A DNA stretch of 37,097 bases, from positions 1-37,097 of the forward strand of contig MWFB01000019.1 of assembly GCA_002071385.1 (NCBI GenBank), written 5' to 3'. How positions within the stretch are numbered: the first letter of the stretch is position 1; every line of letters begins with the position of its first letter. The notes under the pieces are model-generated. The model was not told the DNA's origin, ran no database searches, and was given only the letters and a program-made list of their open reading frames with translations. The translations under genes were made by a program, and so were the position numbers. This DNA comes from Bacteroidetes bacterium ADurb.Bin013. GTDB lineage: Bacteria > Bacteroidota > Bacteroidia > Bacteroidales > UBA932. Below, in pieces: positions 18,038-26,500 of this stretch.

Positions 18038-18447
18038 TTTATTTGAATAGTAATTTCAACTGTTGTGCCTTTTCCCGGAACAGAGTGGATATTGAAGACA
18101 TCGGCATTACGGCATATATTGGGTAATCCCATCCCTGCACCAAACCCCATTTCCCTGACCTCTTGCGATGCCGTTGAAAATCCCGGGGTCATGGCTTTTT
18201 CAATATCGGTTATCCCCGGCCCCTCATCAACAAGCTGAAGGAAAACACGTTCTGGACTGATCTCGGCAGTAATGATCCCCTTATAAGCATGAGCGACAAT
18301 ATTCACCTCGGCTTCATAAAGAGCTACCACCACCCGCTTGATCACGGCTGCATCCACTCCCAGTTCTTTAAGGGTTCGCCTCACCTGTGAAGAAGCGGTT
18401 CCTGCAGAGGTGAAATCACCACCCTGTATATGAAACGACAAATCCAT
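18034..18447 (-). CDS. RsbW-type anti-sigma/serine kinase ATPase
   Basis: This 137-residue HATPase domain is of the anti-sigma factor/serine kinase type: N box VVALYEAEVNIVAHAYKG, G1 LVDEGPGITDIEKA, then GFGAGMGLPNICRNADVF and PGKGTTVEI. The start at the ATG of 18445-18447 shares one base with the stop of the preceding DRTGG gene (TGATG); a longer frame reaching 18513 would overlap that gene by 67 bases and adds no family sequence. RsbW proteins phosphorylate STAS anti-anti-sigma proteins and bind sigma factors, but no STAS protein or sigma factor is encoded nearby. Its partner is therefore unknown; DRTGG or the hydrogenase-like protein are candidates by position. Confidence 0.84.
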   Translation of the reverse strand: MDLSFHIQGGDFTSAGTASSQVRRTLKELGVDAAVIKRVVVALYEAEVNIVAHAYKGIITAEISPERVFLQLVDEGPGITDIEKAMTPGFSTASQEVREMGFGAGMGLPNICRNADVFNIHSVPGKGTTVEITIQIK

Positions 18448-18791
18448 CAAAAAACCCCTTTCAATCCTGCCTGGTAGAGAATCCCTGATGCCTTGAACAT
18501 GGAAAAAGGACACGATATCAGCACGATCCCATTTTCTTCAGCCAGTTCTATCATGGGCTGCGGGGGCGTTTTTCCCCGTACCAGCATTACGTACTTAAGA
18601 TCACTCATTTCTGCCGTACGGATACTTTGAATATTGGACAGACCGGTCATCAACAAAAAATCGCTCCTGCGCACGGTCAGCACATCGCTCATCAGGTCGG
18701 AGGCAAAGCAATAATCAACGAAGTCTTTTTCCCCTACATTACCACAAAGTATCTTTCCCTGCACCAACGATACTATTTCATGAATTGTCAT
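18447..18791 (-). CDS. DRTGG-domain protein, copy 1
   Basis: This 114-residue protein, MTIHEIVSLVQGKILCGNVG at the start, has the DRTGG core YCFASDLMSDVLTVRRSDFLLMTG, then LKYVMLVRGKTPP and a GIVLISCPFSMF strand. It is the first gene of the accessory block, 11 bases after the GNAT-like gene, and paralogous to the gene at 16365-16700. One cysteine lies in the first strand and another in VLISCPF. It probably binds a nucleotide or other small ligand, but this cannot be shown from sequence. Confidence 0.82.
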   Translation of the reverse strand: MTIHEIVSLVQGKILCGNVGEKDFVDYCFASDLMSDVLTVRRSDFLLMTGLSNIQSIRTAEMSDLKYVMLVRGKTPPQPMIELAEENGIVLISCPFSMFKASGILYQAGLKGVF

Positions 18792-18802
18792 TATTATACT
18801 TT

Positions 18803-19924
18803 TTATTCATTAAGGTTTCTGATATAACAACGCCTGCGCGTATGAAGTTTTGTGTCGTATTCCTTCCATACATCAATGGCGTGGTTGGTCTCAAGCTGTG
18901 GATTGGTCACGGCCCTTCTCAAATTTTTACGGATGGCTGTTTTGTTTGTATGGTAATGATAGATTGAGCTCAACCCCTTTCCTTTCCAATCGGGATGGGC
19001 ACCATTCATCATCAGATCAATATCCTTGTAGAAGAAATAATCCTTCAGCAAATAGAACCAGCCCAATGGAAAAAGGTAACCCCGTGCTTTCTGCAGTGCC
19101 CTGGACAAGCTTGGAAAGGAAATGGAAAAGGCAACCACTTTATTATTGCCGTCAACAATAAAAAAAGAGAGTTCCGGATTTATGAGTTTCATGTAAAAAC
19201 GGATACTATCATTAATTTCCTCCGGTGTGAGGGGGATAAAATTGTGGACCGTCATGAAACTCTTGTTGTACATATCAAAAAAATCGTCTATGTAGGGTTT
19301 CATGTCGCTTGCTTTTTTCCATGACAGCAGGTGAAGATTGTAGCGCTTCATGATTGCCTCGTTGATACGCTCTATTTTATCGGGAACAGGTTGCCTTGCA
19401 GACATCATGTACTGGATCCAGTCCACTTCTTTTGAAAAACCCATACGTTCCAGGTAAACACCATAATAGGGGTAATTATAGAGGCAATTGAACTGTGGAA
19501 TATTTTCAAACCCTTCTACCACCAGTCCCTGTTTGTTCCATGTGTTGAAACCGAGCGGTCCGTGGATCTGGGTCATCCCCTGGGAGACACCCCAATCCAT
19601 TACTGTTTGGATAAGTGCCCTGGCGACATCAAAATCCTCTATCACGTCAAACCACCCGAAGCGGACCCGCTTGTAGCCGTAAATCTCATTGGCCCTGGAA
19701 TTTACAATACCAACAACTCTTCCGATTATCCGGTTTTTGCTATCGCTGGCAACCCAGATCTTGCGGCTGCAATACTTTAAGCTGGGTGAATCCAGAATGG
19801 TTTTTATCTCATCAGAGATCAGGGTGGGTACGTATTGGGGATGGTTTTTATATAGTTGCAGAGGAAAGCGGGAAAACCGCTTCATCTCTTTTCTTGTGGA
19901 GATTTCTTTTATTTCAAAGGTCAT
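18803..19924 (-). CDS. GNAT-fold acyltransferase-like protein
   Basis: This 373-residue protein belongs to a widespread but uncharacterised family in Bacteroidetes and other bacteria that starts with a motif of the type KxLYKNHPQYVPTLISDE. It resembles two fused GNAT halves: an N-terminal GRVVGIVNSRANEIYG segment, IHGPLGFNTWNKQGL in the middle, and a C-terminal GAHPDWKGKGLSSIYHYH that looks like an acetyl-CoA-binding motif. The substrate is unknown. A possible promoter lies upstream inside tcdA. The hydrogenase accessory genes follow after 11 bases, so it may head that transcript, though a functional link is not evident. Confidence 0.75.
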   Translation of the reverse strand: MTFEIKEISTRKEMKRFSRFPLQLYKNHPQYVPTLISDEIKTILDSPSLKYCSRKIWVASDSKNRIIGRVVGIVNSRANEIYGYKRVRFGWFDVIEDFDVARALIQTVMDWGVSQGMTQIHGPLGFNTWNKQGLVVEGFENIPQFNCLYNYPYYGVYLERMGFSKEVDWIQYMMSARQPVPDKIERINEAIMKRYNLHLLSWKKASDMKPYIDDFFDMYNKSFMTVHNFIPLTPEEINDSIRFYMKLINPELSFFIVDGNNKVVAFSISFPSLSRALQKARGYLFPLGWFYLLKDYFFYKDIDLMMNGAHPDWKGKGLSSIYHYHTNKTAIRKNLRRAVTNPQLETNHAIDVWKEYDTKLHTRRRCYIRNLNE

Positions 19925-19938
19925 TTATCTGCCATTAT

Positions 19939-20670
19939 TTATCTTCCAAAGGTACGAATTTCCAGAATATCACAAATAACCGCCTGGGCGCACAGGCAGC
20001 CAAAAACAGCCGGAAGGTAGGATATGGTGCCTACCCGTGATTTTTTATTTTTTTCTTCCAGCGGCACTATGGCCTCTTCCTTAGGCAATTCTGTGGAAAA
20101 AACGACTTTAAGGCCTTTGTGGATTCCCAGCTTGCGAAGCCTTTTACGGAGCATGAACGCCAGCGGACAATTGAAGCTGTGCGAAATGTCGTCGATCTTG
20201 ACAGCAGTGGCATCAAAACGGGCTCCTGCTCCCATGGCACTGACCAGGGGTGTTTTTCTTCCCATCCAGTAACAGATTAGTACAATCTTGGGAGAGAGGG
20301 TATCAATTGCGTCGACCACATAATGGGGTGTGAATTGATCAAAAAGAAGGGGTATCGATTTTTCCTCCAGGTACTCGCTGACTGTCTCAAGAACAATGTC
20401 AGGATTGATCTGCCGGATCCTGTCTTCCATCACCCGCGTCTTGAGTGCTCCTTCGTTGCCGGTCAGGGCCGGGAGCTGGCGGTTGCGATTGGTTGGTGTT
20501 ATTATATCGTTATCTGCCAGAATAAGGTGACCTATTCCCGACCGGGCGAGCATCTCGGCTGCATAGGACCCCACGCCGCCCAGACCGGCAACCAGAACGA
20601 TACTGTTGTTCAATTTTTCGAGTCCGTTTTTTCCAACAAGCAGTTCGGAGCGGCTCAGCCAGTGTTCCAT
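19939..20670 (-). CDS. tcdA: tRNA threonylcarbamoyladenosine dehydratase
   Basis: TcdA is an E1-like ATP-dependent enzyme that cyclises t6A37 in tRNA to ct6A. The 243-residue protein has the ThiF/E1 nucleotide site VAGLGGVGSYAAEMLARSGIG, then LILADNDIITPTNRNRQLPAL with the conserved Asn-Arg-Gln, DAIDTLSPKIVLICYW, and a C-terminal GTISYLPAVFGCLCAQ. Length and motifs fit TcdA (CsdL) better than ThiF or MoeB; no rhodanese domain is present. mazG ends 3 bases upstream. Confidence 0.9.
   Translation of the reverse strand: MEHWLSRSELLVGKNGLEKLNNSIVLVAGLGGVGSYAAEMLARSGIGHLILADNDIITPTNRNRQLPALTGNEGALKTRVMEDRIRQINPDIVLETVSEYLEEKSIPLLFDQFTPHYVVDAIDTLSPKIVLICYWMGRKTPLVSAMGAGARFDATAVKIDDISHSFNCPLAFMLRKRLRKLGIHKGLKVVFSTELPKEEAIVPLEEKNKKSRVGTISYLPAVFGCLCAQAVICDILEIRTFGR
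19947..19976 (-). promoter_or_regulatory. Possible Bacteroidetes-type promoter ahead of the GNAT/hydrogenase run
   Basis: On the minus strand TTTG (19976-19973) is followed, after an 18-base spacer, by TACCTTTG (19954-19947), a match to the TTTG-N19-21-TAnnTTTG consensus of Bacteroidetes sigma-ABfr. The predicted start is about 7 bases downstream, some 15 bases ahead of the GNAT ATG at 19924. It lies inside the 3' end of tcdA. The spacing is one base short of the usual range. Confidence 0.4.
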
Positions 20671-20673
20671 GGT

Positions 20674-21459
20674 TTATTTTTCTGCTTTATGTTTGGCCTC
20701 TTCCCAAATCTGGTCCATCTGCTGCAATGTCATATCTTCAAGGGAACGACCCTGCTTAATGGTTTTTTCTTCCAGGTAATTGAAACGGGATATAAAAGTC
20801 CTGTTGGTTCTTTCCAGTGCGTTTTCAGGATTTATGCCATACAGCCTGGCTGCATTGACCAGGGCAAACAGCAGATCACCGAACTCTGATTCCATCCTGT
20901 CACGTTCGCCCTTCTCCCATTCAGTGCGGAATTCTTGGACTTCTTCATTGACCTTATCCCACACCTGTTCACGTTTCTCCCAGTCAAAACCCATGGCCCG
21001 GGCTTTGTCCTGGATACGGAATGATTTGATCAGGGCCGGCAAACCTTCAGGAACTCCTGACAGCACTGATTTGTTTCCGTTTTTTTCTCTCGTTTTCAAT
21101 TGTTCCCAGTTTTTGATGACCTTTCCGGCGTTGTCTGCTTTGACATCGCCAAAAACATGCGGATGACGGAAAATGAGCTTGTCACATAGATTTTCTATAA
21201 CAATCCCTATATCAAAGGCACCCTTTTCCTGCCCGATCTTTGCATAAAAAATGATATGAAGCAGGATATCGCCCAGTTCTTTGGACAAGTCCTCCAGATT
21301 TCCTTTCAGGATAGCCTCGCTTAGTTCATATGTTTCTTCTATGGTAAGTGTCCGCAGGCTTTCCACGGTCTGCTCCCTGTCCCAGGGGCATTCGGACCTC
21401 AGGCGGTCCATAATATCCAGTAGTTTTCCAAAACTTTCCAAAATCTGTTTTCTATCCAT
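20674..21459 (-). CDS. mazG: Nucleoside triphosphate pyrophosphohydrolase MazG
   Basis: MazG hydrolyses (d)NTPs to monophosphates and pyrophosphate and cleans up aberrant nucleotides. The 261-residue protein has the typical double MazG domain: RLRSECPWDREQT, then TIEETYELSEAI and ELGDILLHIIFYAKIG (first EExxE-12-ExxD site), and in the second half a VNEEVQEF and SEFGDLLFALVNAARLYGINPE set. I chose the ATG at 21459 (MDRKQIL) since the next one upstream (21486) adds nine residues unlike the family and deepens the overlap with the DUF62 gene. Even so, it overlaps that gene by 8 bases. Confidence 0.93.
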   Translation of the reverse strand: MDRKQILESFGKLLDIMDRLRSECPWDREQTVESLRTLTIEETYELSEAILKGNLEDLSKELGDILLHIIFYAKIGQEKGAFDIGIVIENLCDKLIFRHPHVFGDVKADNAGKVIKNWEQLKTREKNGNKSVLSGVPEGLPALIKSFRIQDKARAMGFDWEKREQVWDKVNEEVQEFRTEWEKGERDRMESEFGDLLFALVNAARLYGINPENALERTNRTFISRFNYLEEKTIKQGRSLEDMTLQQMDQIWEEAKHKAEK

Positions 21460-22213
21460 ACTTGCTGAATTGTATCTGAATTTCATCGTAAATACCTATG
21501 TTTTCCAACGTTGCCAGGCTTCCCATGAAAACGGCCAGTTCCAGCAGGTTGACACTGTTGAACAGGGCCAGGAGTTGTCCCGGGCGAACCCCTCCGTAAG
21601 AGTCCGAGATCTTTTCAATACGTGTATAGGGTCCCTGCAAAAAAATCCGAAAATCCCTGCCTGCGCCCACCCTGTCAAAAAGCGAACGCGATATGTTGGT
21701 TATGGCATTGCCGTAGGAATCTATATAGATGACTTGTCCCATTATGTAATCCTTTTCGGCTACAGCAGAAGGCCTGACTTCGGTTTTCATGTCAGCGGGA
21801 AGGGTCATTTCCTGAAGCTTATCCTCGACAATAGCCCTGACGGCCTTTATATAGGCTTCCTGTTCCGAAAAAGTCCCCGGAGCAGCGTAAACAGCCCGGA
21901 TCCATTGCGGCTCATTATCAAACAGCAAGGAAAAACGGCCATCATTTACCGTAATGAAATAATGTCCCTGGTAGAAAGCTACCGACATAGGTAATTGGTC
22001 AGTTGCCTGCGCCTGAACCGCAAGGATATGCATGCTTCCCGCCGGAAACCTGGTAAAGGCCTGGCGCAACACAAAAACCCCCATCCTGACGTCAAAGGGG
22101 TGTATCTGATGGGTGATTTCATAAACAGAAGCCAATCCAAGCAATCCTCCTACCAGCGCACCGGCATAAAAATCGCGCTTGCTCCAATCGCTTGTAACCG
22201 TAACCACAGGCAT
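21452..22213 (-). CDS. SAM hydroxide adenosyltransferase (DUF62 family)
   Basis: This family, related to SAM fluorinase/chlorinase, hydrolyses S-adenosylmethionine to adenosine and methionine. The 253-residue protein keeps the general plan: an N-terminal VTVTSDWSKRDFYAGALVG, ITHQIHPFDVRMGVFVLRQAF, then HYFITVNDGRFSLLF and in the C-terminal barrel IYIDSYGNAITNIS. The usual TTDFG start is VTSDW here, so the sequence is somewhat divergent. It is the first gene of the minus run that continues into mazG and tcdA. Confidence 0.85.
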   Translation of the reverse strand: MPVVTVTSDWSKRDFYAGALVGGLLGLASVYEITHQIHPFDVRMGVFVLRQAFTRFPAGSMHILAVQAQATDQLPMSVAFYQGHYFITVNDGRFSLLFDNEPQWIRAVYAAPGTFSEQEAYIKAVRAIVEDKLQEMTLPADMKTEVRPSAVAEKDYIMGQVIYIDSYGNAITNISRSLFDRVGAGRDFRIFLQGPYTRIEKISDSYGGVRPGQLLALFNSVNLLELAVFMGSLATLENIGIYDEIQIQFSKYG

Positions 22214-22315
22214 GACTAGATGTTGATTGAATCTGCAAATGTAAGCATTTGGGACGTGTTTTGGTTTGTCATGGAAAATGTTTTACTTTACGCACACAAA
22301 TTATGTAGCAAAACA

Positions 22316-23518
22316 ATGAAAAGACATTCTTTACAAAGAAACCTGATTATTGCTGTTTTGGGATTTGCCCTGCTTTCTTCTTGTAATCCTTCGGACCAGG
22401 CCGGAAGCCTTGTGGTGATACCTGTCAGGTTTAACCTTCCTCCTGTTTCTGCTGAAAGGACTTTTATAGTCAAGACCACTGAAAACTGGTATATAGAACA
22501 GGTGGGACACGAAGACTGGTGTACAGTCTATCCGGATAAAGGCACCCCTGGAGAAAATCAGATCTCCTTGATTGTTACACCTTTACCCGATGAAAAACCC
22601 AGGCTTGCGATATTTGTCATCAAATCCACCTCAGGTATAGAAAAAACACTCACTGTAGAACAGACCAATACGGATGCCCAAGCTTATTATCTTGAATTTT
22701 TTGGAGCTTGGGACCCCGTGATTTATGTTGATCCTTTTGACGTCGAGCCTATAAAACAACTGGTTATAACAAATGTACCCGAATGGGAAGTAACGGTTTC
22801 TGCCGATGCGCAAGACTGGATAACGGCCACAAAGGATCAGGACACACTGATAATAGGCATATCCGATATTGACCGTCCTAAGGGCCGTACAGGTTCCTTT
22901 ACCGCATCTGCAGGAGGGTCCATATCTGCTACCCTGACCATCTCCCAGCAGGGGTTGCATGATTTTCTGGCACCCACCAGGGATTTTTCATTGTCGATTC
23001 CCGGTGTTCCTGATTCGGAACTGCATTTCAGTGATGTTTACAGCAGGGCACGGATCACCCTGCTCTTGCTGTGGGCTTCGTGGTGTCCTGACTGCTCCGG
23101 TTTTATGCCCGAGGTGATGAAGTTATACAATGAATTCAAGGACCATAGCTTTAAGATCTATGGTGTTGCCATGGAAATCGAGGGCCGGGAGCAGGATTAT
23201 TTTGATTACTTGGAAAACAACGGTCTGAATGATGTGGATGAAACCACGGGAAACAAGATATGGTGGGAGAACAGACCTGTATTCAATCCCATGGCACAGG
23301 TAAAGGTCAACGCCTTTTCAAGGCTCTTGTATGGGGACGCCCTGCTCACAGGGGAAGTCATGAATTATGTTCCTGCCTTCTTCTTTGTAGATGCCGGAGG
23401 TAATATCAAAAAAGTGTATACGGATCCGTACGTGTTGCGCACTGATGCTGCTATCCGCGCGTTGTACAATAACATGCGCACTTACCTGAGCCGTCAGCTG
23501 GAATGCTGCGGTAATTGA
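22316..23518 (+). CDS. Lipoprotein with BACON repeats and a thioredoxin-like domain
   Basis: The product has 400 residues from the ATG at 22316, which gives a proper lipoprotein signal: basic start MKRHSLQR, hydrophobic stretch, lipobox LLSSC with Cys23. Two BACON-like beta domains follow (about 30-120 and 120-215), each with a WxxxV-x-D-W-type strand and ending in LTVEQT or LTISQQG. The C-terminal half is a TlpA/AhpC-type thioredoxin domain with ITLLLLWASWCPDCSGFMPE, so the redox motif is WCPDC. It ends with a Cys-Cys pair. I infer a surface- or periplasm-facing lipoprotein with thiol oxidoreductase activity. It converges with the large oxidoreductase gene, leaving 9 bases between stops. Confidence 0.85.
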   Translation: MKRHSLQRNLIIAVLGFALLSSCNPSDQAGSLVVIPVRFNLPPVSAERTFIVKTTENWYIEQVGHEDWCTVYPDKGTPGENQISLIVTPLPDEKPRLAIFVIKSTSGIEKTLTVEQTNTDAQAYYLEFFGAWDPVIYVDPFDVEPIKQLVITNVPEWEVTVSADAQDWITATKDQDTLIIGISDIDRPKGRTGSFTASAGGSISATLTISQQGLHDFLAPTRDFSLSIPGVPDSELHFSDVYSRARITLLLLWASWCPDCSGFMPEVMKLYNEFKDHSFKIYGVAMEIEGREQDYFDYLENNGLNDVDETTGNKIWWENRPVFNPMAQVKVNAFSRLLYGDALLTGEVMNYVPAFFFVDAGGNIKKVYTDPYVLRTDAAIRALYNNMRTYLSRQLECCGN

Positions 23519-23527
23519 GCAGTTACC

Positions 23528-26500
23528 CTATTTGAAAGCCATTTCGCTCAGTCCCGGACCGTCCAGGGAAAGATCCCTGAAATAATCCGGGACTTTTCTT
23601 CCACTAAGGACATCTACATACAATTTTGCCAGGTACTGCGAAAGCATGAATCCGTGGCCGCGCATGCCCAGGAAAAGGCCCCTGCCCGGATCAACAATGT
23701 ACCTCGGCTCGATGTAATACCCGCCCCAGAAAGCCTGGAATCCTGCATCGGCGAGACAAGGCAACCACTGAATGAAGACCTCGGATACAATATTGAGAAA
23801 ATCCTCCGTGTTGACTTTCAGGTTCTTTCCCGATTCCTGCATGTCTGACACTGGCGAGGCGCATCCTATGATCTGTCCTGTGTCTGCCAGTTGTTGCCCG
23901 TAAACGGCAGAGAATCCTTTGTAGTTGCGGCGGTCTATGAGCATATCCAGAGCCTTGCCGTCCTTTCCCAGCATAGGGAGCCGCTTGGTGATGAATGCCT
24001 GATGTCTGACAGGGTAAACACCCGTTATATAGCCAAGCTTCCTGGCGAATTCCTCCCCGTTTTGTCCCAGGGCGTTGATGAAAAGCCTTGTCCTGAATAC
24101 CTGGTACCTGTTCCTGTGGTCCAGCAGGATCACCGTATAGGTGTCACCCTGTTTTTCCACATCCACAATCCGTGTCTGTTCCAGTATGCGACCTCCTGCC
24201 TCTGTACCCAGGTGCCTGATCAGGTCCAGGGTTTTTCCGGGACTGGCCTGCCAGCAATTGTTGGTTATCAGTGCATGGGAGTACGTTTTCTGATAGGGAT
24301 TGAAAGCGGGAGATATTTCTTTGTGGAAATCCCGCGCCTCCACCATATGCGCATCTGACCAGGCCATGGAAGCTTCCAGTGAACGGAACGTTGCCTGGTC
24401 ATGTACAAAGTTGACATACCTGGATATATGAAAATCAATATTGCCCTTCTTGTCAAGCTCTTTGAATATTCCCAGGTTCTGTGCTGAAATATCGGCCAGT
24501 GCCGGCAGGCTGAACGCAGGACGTCCCCCGGCAATATTCCTCCATGAGCTCCCCCTGTCATGGTTAACAAGAACGGGGCTGAAGCCTTCTTCTGCCAGGT
24601 ACCTGAACAGGGCGCTTCCTGCAATGCCTCCTCCTGCTATGATAACCCCGGCTTCTTCGAAATCTTTTTCCTTGTTGATAACCTTAGGCAGGATGATCTC
24701 CTGTTGCCCGCCGGACGGATACAATTCACCCATCTGCACCAAATTTGCCATCGGCCCCCTTGGTGTCAAACCCGAGATGACCTGGATACCATGGCTTCTC
24801 AGGATCTGCACGGCACGGGGAAGGCAGCGTGATCCACGGCAAGCACCCATCCCCATACGGGATATGTGTTTGAGTTCATCGGCCGTGATCGAGTCGCGGT
24901 CCCCGATAAGCTTGAGCAGATCTTCAAGGGTAACATCCTCACAATGACATATGTATGTCTTGATTTTTTTTCTTGCGCCGGCAGGATGCAAATCCGGTTC
25001 TTCCGGATACTCCTCCTTCACGATGAATCCGCTGATTTCCAACAAATCGGCCGGTACAGGCTCGTGTACCCTGACACGGGCCACATGTGTCTTGTTGGGG
25101 CGGGTCATGATTTTTTCCAGTGTGCCTTCGGCCTTTTTCCTGCCCTGGTTGTCCACCAGGTACACAGCGGCTCCTGCAGTCACCTCGTATTCAACCGGAA
25201 GAAACAATGTATTGCGTTCAAGGTCAAAACCAAATATGGCCAACCCGGGACACTGGCTAACGCAGGCCATGCAGCCTATGCATTTATCATAATCCACCAC
25301 CGGGACGGAAGATGTGGTATCTTTCCTGATGGCGCCGTATTTACAGGCGAAAGTACAGGGATTGCAGGCAAAGCCGTAAAGGCAGTCAAACAACACAAAA
25401 GGTTTTGCCCTCATACGTTCCCCTGAAGGCAACGCAGGCTTGTCCAGGATCCGTACAGGGTGTTGTTGAGAGTCAATATATTCTTTGGAAACAGCCAGGT
25501 AATCATCATAAGGTATGTGCACACCCATCTGCTGCATGATCTCATAGGCACACTGCTTGCCCCGGAGCACGGCAGAGGTGCCCTCTCCTATTCGAATGGC
25601 ATCCCCAACCCCATGACAGTTGAGTCCGTAAGCCTGACGGCCTTTAAGCAGGAGCTGGTCATCGGGTAAAAGGCCTGTACAAATATTGATTGTGTCAATG
25701 CCTTTCAGTATCTTTTCAGTGCCCGGAATGACTTTAAAATCCCTGCATGATGCAATCACTGCTCCCGATATTCCGGTATAGTCCTTATTGGGTATGGCTT
25801 CCAGAAGCATATGGGAGGTAATGATGGGAATGCCCAGTCTCCGGACGCGGTTGGCCTGCACAGGAAACCCTCCTTCGTGAGGCATGGCCTCTATGATGGC
25901 CCTGACTCTTGCCCCGGCCTGCATGGCCTGATAAGAGGTCAGGTATCCTATATTGCCGGCCCCTACAGTCAGTATGTTTTTGCCCAGCAGGGTGAGCTCA
26001 CTGTTCATCATCCTCTGGAAAACGGCTGCTGTGTATACACCCGGCACATCATCATTGCCAAAAGGCGGCATGAAGGGGACAGCTCCTGTCGCAATCACCA
26101 GGTATTCGGCGTCCACATAGAAGATTTCCTGGGTTTCAATATTTTTGACCGCCAGTCTTTTATTGTCAAATATATCCCAGACCGTGCTGTTCAGAAGGAT
26201 CCCTTCATGGTTTTCACCGGCCAGGCTGGCTGCAATCTCAAATCCGCGCATGCCTCCGAAACGTTTTTCCTTTTCAAAAAAGAAAAACTGATGGGTCTGC
26301 ATGTTGAACTGGCCGCCAATCCGGACATTGTTGTCAATTACAAGATTGGGAATTCCCTTCTTATCAAGTTCTTCCCGGACAGCCAGGCCTGCAGGCCCTG
26401 CTCCAATGATGGCCACAATGGTTTTATATACCTTGATGGTGTGGGAGGGGGGAATAGTGCAGCCTTCTGCCAGGAATCCGTCGGGAATACGCTGCACTTC

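Noticed and set aside
18448-18513. Longer N terminus for the RsbW-type ATPase
   Set aside because: The extra 22 residues would overlap the DRTGG gene by 67 bases; the ATG at 18447 gives tight coupling (TGATG) and the normal domain start.
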